The notes below the pieces were generated by a model that worked only from the letters and a program-made list of their open reading frames with translations, made no database searches and was not told the DNA's origin. Source: Eucommia ulmoides (taxonomy: Eukaryota > Streptophyta > Magnoliopsida > Garryales > Eucommiaceae). Taken from it: a DNA stretch of 64,000 nucleotides. Position numbers and translations under genes: made by a program. The stretch lies in NCBI GenBank assembly GCA_016647705.1, contig CM028325.1:33460474-33524473 (forward strand). The letters run 5' to 3'. This document shows positions 46,804-57,500 of the stretch, one piece after another (within the stretch, counting starts at the first letter, position 1; each line of letters begins with the position of its first letter).

Positions 46804-47060
46804 ACCCCGTCATACACCCAATTGATCTTGTCGAATCATTGTAATGGATGTTTATGGGGTTTTTTGTCGTACACATTTATTTGTAATGAATATTTTTGCT
46901 ATTTTATTTATTTGATATGACAATTTTTGTGTACTATAAATTTCATGCACTTGTCGCACACATTTATTTGTAATGGATGTTATATTTTATTTGTAAATGT
47001 GATTAAATTTTAATTTGGTACTAATAAATTTGACGCAAGTGTTGGAAAAAAAAACCAGTT

Positions 47061-48626
47061 ATGTATCAGCCTGACCTTGAAGTTATTTCAGTTCTCCACT
47101 TGCAGACCCAGCACAGGTCTAAATTAGTCTGGGCAGGACAGGTAAATATTTAAGCTATTACATTAATTTTATCATTTTTGGTTTTTTAAAATTTTATATT
47201 ATTGATTCTGTCTTAATTAATATTAATTAATGTTTCAGGATAATGGCGTGCTAGACTGTGTTGGAATTGATGTAGGGGGATGGAGCGAAGACACTCCCGC
47301 TCAAGTCATAGAGCTGCTAGAATCGACCGAATTGTACGATCCTTACAGGATATGGCCGAAGCAATTTGATAAGTGCTTGATAATCGCGTTAGTAGAGAGA
47401 TGGCGTCCGGAGACGCACACTTTCCATCTGTCCGTTGGGGAGATGACGATCACGCTACAGGATGTGGATGTCTTGTTGCGGTTGCCTGTGCACTGGCAAC
47501 CCGTTATCGGCCCTAATGACATGCGATCGGTAGAGATTTGACGGGGACTCTGCTATGATCTTCTGGGCGTGGTACCATCGGAGGGTGCAATAAGGAACGG
47601 TTGTTTAAAGCTCAATTGGCTAAAAGAAACCTTTAACCAAGTTCTTGAAGATGCCGGTGAAGAGGCCATGCATTGCTATGCCCGGACATATTGCTTAATT
47701 CTGCTTGGCACCATGTTGTTGCTTGATAAATCACAGAACATTATCAAGCTTGCCTATCTCCGACTGCTCCGTGACTTGACACCTCTTGTCAAGTATAGTT
47801 GGGGCAGTGCGACACTAGCGATCCTATACCGCGAGTTATGCAAGGCGGCGAAGGGCACAACCAAAGATATAGCTGGGTGTCTACTTTTATTAGAGTGTTG
47901 GGCCTGGGAGCGGTTGCCGAGATTTCAACCGGATGTTGTCCCTATTCCTGATTATGATGGATCATACAGAGAACTGGCTTTGGACAACTTTTTGTTCCCA
48001 GCGACTCCGAGGGGTGCTTGGTAAGTAATTAGTAATTTTTATTTTTTTTTTATTTCATTATCATGTAATAGAAATTGTCATCCATATTTAGTTAAATTTA
48101 TGGTTATTTTATTGGTGTATAGGTGAATCCTTGAATTCCGCATGGAACACCAGCCGATGCATGTTTTGATCGTCTATTGCGATCAGTTAGATCGGTTGCA
48201 AAATGACGAGGTTAGTTGTTTATTTACGTTACTTTTTTATTTTATTTTTTTATTTACATATTTTTTAGACAGGTCGTGTGGATGCCATATCACCTGTAGG
48301 ATTTGCCTCCATATACTAGAGATGGAGAAGAAATATGGATGGCAAAACTGCCCCTCATCTGCTACGAGATTGTCGAATACACGTATCCCCTACGCATGCT
48401 ACGACAATTCGGTTATCAGCAATCGATTCTTGAGCCGTGTCCTTGGGATCAGATATTGCACAACACCAGTCGACGAGGACACTACGGTGCTGATTGGATT
48501 GTGTTACACCGCCAGCAGTACCCCTCAGATAAATATTCATTGTTATTTATGATGTTATGGTATTCGCTTGGAGATAGTGCTATGTTACTTGCGGTAGCCA
48601 TTTCATTGGCCAGTTGTAGTAGATAA
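47061..48626 (+). pseudogene. Plant mobile domain (MAIN-like) gene in the MULE
   Basis: Apparent exons: 47061-47141, 47239-48020, about 48123-48210 and about 48270-48626. The domain shows THTFHLSVGEMTITLQDVDV and LRLPV at its N-terminal half, CLLLLECWAWERLP in the centre, and a C-terminal EYTYPLRMLRQFGYQQSI then ADWIVLHR. An in-frame TGA at 47539 interrupts it (probably CGA to TGA). PMD proteins occur both as host genes (MAIN, MAIL1) and as passengers of MULEs and retrotransposons. Its location between transposase and TIR, in the same direction, shows it is the MULE's second gene. Confidence 0.83.
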
Positions 48627-48649
48627 TATCGATTCTTGCGTAACAACAT

Positions 48650-49006
48650 TCAATTATTCTCCAGGCGAATTCGTGTAATTGCATCTTCGATCTCGGTTGT
48701 GTCATCAATTATACATCGTCTAGGCATCTGAAGACTTCTACAATAAGGAACTGGTGCATTCAGATCTCTCAAATGAGATACAAGGTTGTTAGACTCATTC
48801 ACCCTGTATTCCCATTCTTAGCGTAGACTGACACGATACTCTATCGGGTTGGTGTCTTAATCACTTCAGTAGTCATCATAATATGGTTGTAGAATCCAAC
48901 ATCTCTGGTAATCCCACAGTCTAGGCCAACCCCAAACACTGTACGAGTTCTCCTCACTTGAAAAATCAATCAAGCTTTCTTCACTTGAATTAATATTTGA
49001 AGACAT
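48650..49006 (-). pseudogene. Antisense short ORF A in the MULE (unknown family)
   Basis: It starts MSSNINSSEESLIDFSSEE and, in one frame, has three in-frame stops before ending RIRLENN at 48650. It contains WEYRVNESNNLVSHLRDLN and MPRRCIIDD. It lies tail to tail with the PMD gene, 23 bp away. It resembles ORF B in layout. I do not recognise the family. Confidence 0.5.
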
Positions 49007-49277
49007 CACGAAAATTATAGGCTGAATAGTTTCTTTATAAATAATATACTGCACAAAAAATTAGATTTTTTAAAAACATAATTATTCAAAAATGATGTTT
49101 TAGAACTTATGTACACGAAACTTAACTAAAAAAAGTTAACCCAACACTACCTATCAATTGAAAGAGAGAAAATAAGTTGTTTGGTAGAAGTAGCGTTATT
49201 ATAATTTAACATAAAAACGATACATTAGACTTCAAAAGAAATACATAGTTAAACTGTAATTCATCAACGCGAAAATA

Positions 49278-49703
49278 TTAAATATTACTCTCATCATCAG
49301 ACATTTCAATATTTAACTGATATTGAGATTTCCTTGCGCATCTCATGTAAGTACGTGCTTCGGCAACCAAACCTTATTCGAGATGCTAACGTGCCGTCAT
49401 TTCAAGCTCATGTCGAAAAATTCGAATTTACATTCGGTTATTTTCTTCACGGTACCGATGCAACGCCATCTGAAGGTTATGCGGCGTGTCTATTGGCATT
49501 GTTCTAGCCAATTGATGCACTATTGGAACATTATATTGCTTGCATCCGTCTACCATAATCTCAGATTGGTTGACTCGATAAGTGTATTCCTCTTGTATCT
49601 TTGTAATCCACCATGAAGAGTAACGAACTCTTGGATCAAAGGAGTATGAATATTCGTCTTCCAAAAGCCAATAACGTCCCATTGAACGATACAAATCTCT
49701 CAC
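49278..49703 (-). pseudogene. Antisense short ORF B in the MULE (unknown family)
   Basis: It starts MRDLYRSMGRYWLLEDEYSY, has YTYRVNQSEIMVDGC and a helical HNLQMALHRYREENNRM segment. After stops it continues in frame to an end ARKSQYQLNIEMSDDESNI at 49278. The block YRVN...V...L followed by a predicted helix parallels ORF A. It may be a diverged tandem copy. Confidence 0.5.
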
Positions 49704-50157
49704 CGTGTATATTTTTCAATCTTTAAAATTTTAATTTAATTAACTTTAACATAATATAAATTCGATATCAAGTTAATACCAATTCCATAAATTAAATTAA
49801 TTTGATTTTAATTGAAATACTAAAATTAATTTTAAATTAAACAAAACAAAACTATCTAATCAAATTTAACTAATAAATAAATTAAACAAAACATATATAA
49901 ATAAACTTACCTCTAATAGGAAAAAAAAATCAGAGTGAAGAAGAATAAGTCAACAGTGGGGTAGCAAACAACCGGAGTGAAGAAGAGAAAAAAATTGTGA
50001 AAAGAACAAATTTAGTAGAGGAAATCAATAGTGGGGTAGCAAATAGAAAGGGAAACACTCATTATTTATAAGGTTTGGATCCGAGGACACATCCTCGGGT
50101 CCAAAAAAATTGGTCAAGATGAGATGACTGATCATCTCATTTTAACCAATTGACAAC
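49704..50157. other. MULE 3' subterminal AT-rich region
   Basis: AT-rich with two copies of CAACAGTGGGGTAGCAAA/CAATAGTGGGGTAGCAAA (about 49952 and 50027). No gene seen. Confidence 0.5.
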
Positions 50158-50428
50158 CGTTGCAGCAGCTGTAGCGGCTGTCTCGGGAATGGGCCAAAAA
50201 TGTTTGGCCCGTTCCCCAAAAAAAAATTATATTTAAAATAAAAATCGTATGTCCGGGAATCTGATCCTCGAGTATATGACTGGATTTTTTATATACCTAG
50301 GGTTCATAATCCCGGGTTCAAATACCCGGGGTTCAGAACCCCGGCTAACTTTAAAATCGTAAATAAGTTTCAAACTACCATTTTTCAGTATTTTTTTATT
50401 AAAAATATAATAATATTGTAAACAACTC
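50158..50428 (+). repeat. MULE terminal inverted repeat, 3' end
   Basis: Read inward from 50428 it begins GAGTTGTTTACAATATTATT, the same as the end at 12915. The shared features include a GGGAATGGGCC block and CCCGG motifs. Confidence 0.85.
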
Positions 50429-50438
50429 ATTCCATTAT
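50429..50438. other. MULE target-site duplication, copy 2
   Basis: ATTCCATTAT, exact complement of the copy at 12916-12925. Confidence 0.88.
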
Positions 50439-50459
50439 TATCTTTTTTTCATTTTGCAA

Positions 50460-50889
50460 TTAGGGTATGTTTGGATAGAAGGATGGAAAAAGAAAAAGAA
50501 AAGGAAAAAAAAATAAGAGGATAATATTTTTATCCATTATAAAAGGAAAATTATTTTTCTTAATGTTGTTTGGTTGGAAAAAAAAAATGAAGAAAAATAA
50601 TTCACTTTAATGTAATTTATTATTTTGTCCTCATATATTACAAAAATAAATTAAAAATCTATTATTAAGGGTATAATTGTAATTTTGATACTTTTAACCA
50701 TTTTTCTCCCAAAGTTGTGAGGAAAAAAAATTATCCCGAAAATTGTGTTTTATCTATCCTATTTTCTTTTCTCTTCCATTTTCCATCCAATCAAACATGA
50801 TTTTTTTATTTTATTTTTTGAAGTTTCCACTTCATTTTCCTTTTCATTTTCTTTTTCACTCATTTTTTATCCAACCAAACACACCCTTA
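50460..50889. mobile_element. MITE with TTA duplication (50463-50886)
   Basis: Ends GGGTATGTTTGGATAGAAGG and CCAACCAAACACACCC are inverted repeats between TTA sites. No ORF. Position is 24 bp from the MULE target site. Confidence 0.75.
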
Positions 50890-51417
50890 GTAAACAATTA
50901 TAATTTAATTACACATGCACGTGTCTCTATTCTCTTGCTAAATAAAAGAACTTTAAACATCTTTGTTTGTTTCAATTGGATTTCAAATTAAGAGCGCAAC
51001 ATCGTTTGAAGAGTATAACGTGTTAGGTTTTTGGTGATTGTACTGTATATTTTTCCAAAATCATAAAAAACTAGAAAACTTGCGATCGATAATCATGGTT
51101 TCATTTTGATTTCGTCGAGTTTCGTTCATGATTTTTATTGTATTGTTGCCTTTTTTTTATTAAATAATATGCTCTTGATTATATCGCAAATTCATCACTT
51201 GATCTTTCTAGTGTATTGAATTGTTGATTATTGTTTGTTATACAGGGATTTTGGATTCAGTTTGTCGAACTATTGTGAACATTTATTTACCAATTAAATA
51301 TGCAAGTAGTTAAGTTTTATTTATGTTATGTTCAATGAGTTGTAAGTTATTGAACGATACTTGATGTGAATATGAATTGAGATTTTGATTGTATTGAATT
51401 CTTGATTTATGTTTTCA
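50890..51417. other. Intergenic DNA; no feature seen
   Basis: AT-rich, with no supported ORF or repeat structure. Confidence 0.4.
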
Positions 51418-51667
51418 TATTCGTTTGGGAAAATGATTTTTTCGGTACTTCAAGTTTGGAGTGGGTGTTTAAGTGGCCCCTGATGTTTAGTACTCAACAC
51501 ATTTGATTCCTAAACTATTAAATTGATTTTAATATGGTCTAAATTTTCTATTTTACCTTTAAAATTAACTGCACATATATCTTTATGAACTTCTTATTTT
51601 ATATTTTCCTCTTTCTTCTTCCTCTTGTTCTTCTCTGTCAAAAATCAACACCGGCACGGCCGACGGT

Positions 51668-51705
<38 letters not shown>

Positions 51706-52235
51706 GCAAAAAATAATAATACATTCAAAAAAATAAAATTACACTAAGGTTGTGTTTGGGTAAGGGATTTGGGGGATGAATTTGATTTGGTTAAGGGATT
51801 TGCGGGATGAATTTGATTTGGGTAAAGAATTTCAAAATCCTTTTTAAACAAATACCTTATTTAGGTGTTTATGAGAAAGGATTTGTAAAATATTTTCAAT
51901 TAAAAAATAGTGGTGAATGAATTATTTGGAAATCCTTTCAAACTATGTGTCATTTATAAATTCCTCCAATGAGAGATTTCATATCCGACTGCCGACCACC
52001 GCCGCCGACCACCACCACCTGCTTCCAACCACTGTTGTCGACCGCCAGCCACCATCTCTGACCATCACCACCTGTTGCCTCCCCCACCCTCAATCCCTCT
52101 TACCCTACAACTTCTAGTGACACCCCATCTACTCTGCCCCCGCTGCAACTGTTGTGCTTCCCTGTCACGCATTTTCTCTCTTTCTCATCCTCTTCTTCTT
52201 TTTTTCACACTCATCTGTATGTGTGTGTGTGTGTC

Positions 52236-52266
<31 letters not shown>

Positions 52267-52751
52267 GGAGAGAGAGAGAAAGAGAGATGGGTGTGCGAAA
52301 AAGAAAAAGAATAGAAGAAGATGAGGGGGAGAAGGCGGGACAGAAATGGACGGCAGTTGCAGTGGGGGCAAAGGAGGTGTGGTGGTGCCATAAGTTGCAA
52401 CATGAGGGGGTTGAGTGTGGGAGTTGTTAGTATAATTTTATTTTTTTAATGTATTATCTTTCTTTCTTTTTTGTGGAGAGAGAGAGAGAAAGAGAGAGAA
52501 TCGCCAAAGTTGTCACCGACGGCCACGCCCACAGTGATTTTGCCGGAGAGGAAGGGATAAGAAAATATAAAATAAAAAATTAATAGAGAAATATGTGTAA
52601 TTAATTGTAAAGGCAAAATAAAAATTTGGACCACATTTAAACCAATTTAATAGTTTAAAGACCAAATATGTCGAATGCTAAAACATTAGGGACCACTTAA
52701 ACACCTACATGAACTTAAAGAACCAAAAAATTCATTTTTCCTACTCGTTTG
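51418..52751. mobile_element. Non-autonomous MULE-like element (51428-52741)
   Basis: Imperfect terminal inverted repeats of about 100 bp share GGTGTTTAAGTGG and AACTATTAAATTG. Flanks TATTCGTTTG (51418-51427) and TACTCGTTTG (52742-52751) match at 9 of 10. It contains (CT)n at 51670-51702, (TG)n(TA)n(GA)n at 52216-52285 and a second MITE end near 51746 (TTGTGTTTGGGTAAGG). No transposase. Confidence 0.75.
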
Positions 52752-52838
52752 TATGGTTCAATTTGACAAACAGTAGTTAATGTTTACTTTCCAATTAGTA
52801 TATGGACACACTTGACTAAGTTGCAAGCAAGCATTCAC

Positions 52839-54130
52839 TTACGGCATGTTTGGTTGGACAGAATCGAGGCGGAACGAAATCGTTATTCCGTTCTTGATTC
52901 CGATTCTGATGTTTGGTTATCCAATTAAATCGATTTTTTTATTCCATTGGAATCAAAAATTAAGGAATGGGATTTCAATTTAGATGGGTTGGAATCAAAT
53001 CCAGCCAAATGGAATCAAATCTCAAATTACACAAAAGTCCTTAGTCCATTTGTATTTAGCCCACCCAATCAGCCCAATCTGATCAGGCTTAACCCAATCA
53101 CAACCCTAGTCGCTTCGCAGATCTCCAGCCATCGCCAGCCATTTCTGACATCTCAGTCATCGCCAGTCATTTGTCAGCCTCCCCGCTCGTTTCTCAGCCT
53201 CGTCAGTCGTTTCTCAGCCATCACCGCATCATCGCTTCGTTTTTCAGCCATCGCCAGTCGTTTCTCAGCCGTCATCGCTTATTTCTCAGTTGTCGCTTCG
53301 TTTCTCGGCCATTACCACTCGTTTATCAGCTATCGCCGCTCGTTTCTTAGGCATTGTCTCCACGTTGCCTTTGTTTCTCAGTCATTACTGCCTTCGTTGA
53401 TTGTGATTCTGTTTGTGATTCATCGATATAAGACAACAATTCCAATTTGGTTGTTCATTCAATCCAAAAAAAATAAAAATGGAGCTAGGAATTGGAATTA
53501 GAAATGAATTCATGCAAATTTTAATTTGTTTCCAATTCCGAGACTCTAATTCCAATTTGGCTGGGGGTTGTTAGCGATAAGCGGAGCGGCGCAGCGCGAC
53601 GGCAGATTGTGCAACATCGAGGAGAAGAAGATGAAAATGAAAAATAAAATATTTTTATCCCTAAATTTCAAATTGCTATTAAATTGTACTTAAGTGGGTA
53701 CAAAGCCTAATTAAAAAAAAAAAAAAAATATAGAGAGACATTGTTGAAAAAAAAAAAAGAATAAAAAAAATATTTTTAAAGGTATTTATGTATTTTTACA
53801 AGAAACAAATGGTCAAAAACATAGAAAAAATTATAATTTTGAACAAAATCACAAGAGAGATAAATTTATATAATGATAATTTTATTACATTTCACTATTT
53901 CATTCATTTACTCATTTCATACCAACCAAATAAAATAATAATTTCATGAAAGCATAATGAGAAATTTACCATATTTCATTATTTCATTCATTCTCGCATT
54001 CCATACGAACCAAACAAGTGAATAAAATAGTGATTCCATTGATAATTTCATTTCATTACTTCTCTCATTCCATTATTTTTTCCATTCTATTCCATCCTCT
54101 GTCCATTCCGTCCAACCAAACAAGCTGTTA
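52839..54130. mobile_element. Non-autonomous element with TTA duplication (52842-54127)
   Basis: Ends CGGCATGTTTGGTTGGACAG and GTCCAACCAAACAAGCTG are inverted repeats between TTA sites. Inside is a minisatellite (53150-53390). A 184-codon open frame at 52947-53501 is made of this repeat and is not considered a gene. Confidence 0.78.
53150..53390. repeat. Minisatellite, 18-24 bp units
   Basis: About ten degenerate units of the type TCGTTTCTCAGCCATCGC. Confidence 0.75.
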
Positions 54131-54512
54131 GAGTATACGTTTACCTACCGAACTTCTAGTCCCAAGAGCAACTTTTTTATAGAATCTATAACACACATCA
54201 TACTGGTGACAGAGAAAAACAACCATTTCAGCATCAACCATTGTTCAAAGCTATTATGCTTACACAAAACAAAACTTTAAATAAAGGAATTCTCTGTAAA
54301 ATAGGGCACCATTACTTACAAGTGAAAAACTGTTAGTAAGTGTTTGGTTCTATGAATTGGGGCCTTTGAATTGGATTGAAAAATGAACGCATGTAAATTT
54401 ATAAATTTTTACATGTGACTTTCCGATTCCAATTCCAATGACCTTAGATGTATTAGTTCTCATCAAGAGATGTCAAGGTAACGGAGAAACAGCCGCCCGG
54501 TATTTCCATTGT
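54131..54512. other. AAR2 downstream region
   Basis: Likely 3' UTR plus a small palindromic repeat at about 54335-54450 (AATTGGGGCCTTTGAATTGG ... CCAATGACCTTAG). Confidence 0.4.
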
Positions 54513-57500
54513 TTAGTTCCCCCTCATGTCCGAGCAGCCAGAGCATCGTTATCATCCAGATCATCCAACATCTCAACTACAGGCGCAAACTGCAGGGATA
54601 AAATAAGCGTTTATAATTTCCTATCCGTTTTTCTCTATTCTTTTAGTCAACAAGACATTGATTTTGTATTTGATATCACAGTTAAAATCAACAAAAAATA
54701 AAATAAAATAAAAATGGTATTGGGAGAGTTGAGCAAACCTCGTCATCTTCTTCATAGCACATTCCATTAACAGCACTGTTCTGCTGGAAGTCCCATCCTA
54801 AAGAATCCTCAAGAAGTTGTTTGAGCTTCCTTGTCTGCAACTCAAAAATGGTTTCTCACATTTATACCAACAATATTATGTTTGAAAAATTAAGGTGAAA
54901 GGGATAAAGGTCTGGAAAACACACCCAAGACAGAAGATCTCCATCAACGACAGGAGCTTCGAGCACCAAAGAAAAGAAATCCTGAAATCAAATGATTCCA
55001 CATAGGTTATACCATTTGTTGTTTGATAGAAAATTAAGACAGCATTTGGTAAACACCTTTTTTAAGTACTTTTTAAGATTAAGAAAAATTACTTTGACAA
55101 AAAGTGAATTTCCTAAAGGGAAAATAACATAATGGACCTAGTAGGAGTACCAATCTACTAGTTCATCCCACCCAAATTCAAATAAAAGTTCAAATAATAT
55201 TAATAACACCGATTAACCTCATTTTTAAAATCAACAATAATGCCCACTACAAATCCATAATCATATCTTTGACAAAGTCTCTTTCCATATCAAGTTGAAT
55301 TCAGATTAATTCACCCTACTGATTTTTTAAACATATCACCGTTTTCATTCAATTCAATCCCAATTTATTGATTCAAATTTGTATCTCAAAATTACACGGG
55401 TTTTCTATTTTAGCATTGTTGCATTCACATCAAGCTTCTTGTGCTAGAAAAATAGTTCGAACAATTCGATACATGTTAAATTCAACACTCAAATACGGTG
55501 TTACATCCAACATTATCAGCTATATATGCATGATCAACAATGATGTTTACGATAACGCTGAGTTCATATTCAGCTGCCCCTATTTTTTAGGAGGTTATAT
55601 ATTAGATAAGTGATTATCTATAAATTCAAGAACTCGATAGCTAATACAAAAGCAAAGTTGACGGAATTTTAAAAAAGGATTGGACTGTAACCCCAAAAAA
55701 AAAAAACATTGGTTTATTTGGTAGTTCTGGCTCCCCAATGGGAGCCATGGGTGATCGCCCCTTTCTTAAAAGCAGAAGGAAAAAAAAATGTGTCTAATAG
55801 TGTCGATGATATCTTCTTATTATCCCTATAAACGATCTCTTATTCCAAAAAAAAAAAAATTAAACATGATTGGAAAAAGAAAAAAAAAGGTGAGAAGACT
55901 AAGTTCTAGTCCATTGATCTCCATCTTTCACTTATAATATAAAAATCGAAAAAACAAAAAACAACTATTTTTGCTTTTTGGAAAAAGTAATTAAAGTTAT
56001 GCTTTTACTTTTTTTAAAGTACTTTTGTTAAGAGCAAAACAAAAGTTACTTTTTTAAAATTAAGTACTTATTTGCTTACAAGCAAAAAAAACACTTAAGA
56101 AAAGTGTCACCAAATGGTGCCCAAGTGGCATTTTAGCCATTCTGTTCCCAGATTTGTGATCTTGTTCCAAGTCTTAGCCTCTCAGTTGGCGCTAATTTAG
56201 ATGAGAAGAGAAACAGAATCTAGGAATTTGTCCTAAAATTCTGGGAAAATAACAAAAACATATTATAACTCGTACTTGCGTCTCTCCAATTGTCTGAGAA
56301 TAGAAACATGAAACAGAAACCCCAAAAAAAAGAAAAAAAAAAAGAAAGAAAGAAGGTTTCATCACAGAAGGATTGAACTCTACCTTACATAGGTAGTGTA
56401 GGAAGCTACCAGTAGACAACCAAGATTCATCTAAAACCGGCAATGCCCCATTCTCTGCACTAGTTCTCTGGTCTGTCTGAAATCCATACTTCAGCTGATA
56501 GTAGAGAACTTTAATAAACTGCAAAACATATAGAAAATGCATGTATTATAACTGAATTCAGCGATCGATCACCCATAAATAGTGAGAAAACAATAAACAA
56601 AATTAATAAAAATGATTGAAGTTACCTTGGTGAATAGCTGACTCCTGGTGTGGACGGGCTGCAAGGAAAAAAAAGGCTTGTCAACTACGATGGAAAGAAC
56701 TACAAACTTTTCTGGTCTTAACATGCAAACAAAAGTATACATCTTAAAATGAATAGTTTAAAGTGAAGGGCATTTCTTTCTTTTTGAATGGATGACTTAT
56801 TTAATATATTTGAATATAAGATTAAGTTAAAATGAAATTAAAGGAGGCTGTAAACTAACAGATGATACTTCTCCAAGGCCATAAATATCTACAACTGCTA
56901 GCATATAAGAGACGTTTATATGCATAATTAGACTGAAACACGGCTCAAATTTAAGATTGTCAATATACACTTGCGAAAGGCATATTCGAGAAACATACTG
57001 GGTAAACATTTTGGGAGAAGATTTGATTTTGATAAGGGATTTCTGAAATTCAGAAGTTAAAATTTCTTTTTCGGCTATTTCATAAAGGAATTTGTAGAAT
57101 TCCTTGGAATTTTGAAATGGGATTTAGGCGGGAGGTGGTAAAATGACATCTGCAAATTCTTGCGAAAGAGATGATTTTTGCATCAGAATGAGGTATACTC
57201 TCCATATCGAGGTGAAATTACATAAATAAATCCCAATTTCAAAAAATACACGCAAACAACAAATTTGCAAAGGATAGGATTCAAAATTTCAAAATCCGAT
57301 CATTTCTAAATTCCATAATTTATCAAATTCTTTACCCAAACGCAATCTTAGAAGATTTCACGACTTACAGCTTCTGTACAGCCAAATAAGAGGCTAAGTA
57401 AATTTTTCCATTGTAGAAATGACTCGAGTGATTGGCCCATCTGCAAAATTGCATGTGTTTTGAAGATCATCGATTTTACTGAATAGGAAAAAAAAATTAA

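Larger units (their letters stand above)
46053..50428 (+). mobile_element. MULE, 3' half, with plant mobile domain gene
   Basis: It contains the C-terminal part of the MuDR-type transposase, a plant mobile domain gene in the same direction, two antisense ORFs, an AT-rich stretch and the terminal inverted repeat (50158-50428). The opposite half is at 3771-12915 on the other strand. Without its hAT and Athila inserts the whole MULE would be about 8.8 kb. Confidence 0.87.

Noticed and set aside
52947..53501. Open frame of 184 codons
   Set aside because: It lies inside a TTA-flanked non-autonomous element and its centre is translated minisatellite; no domain seen.
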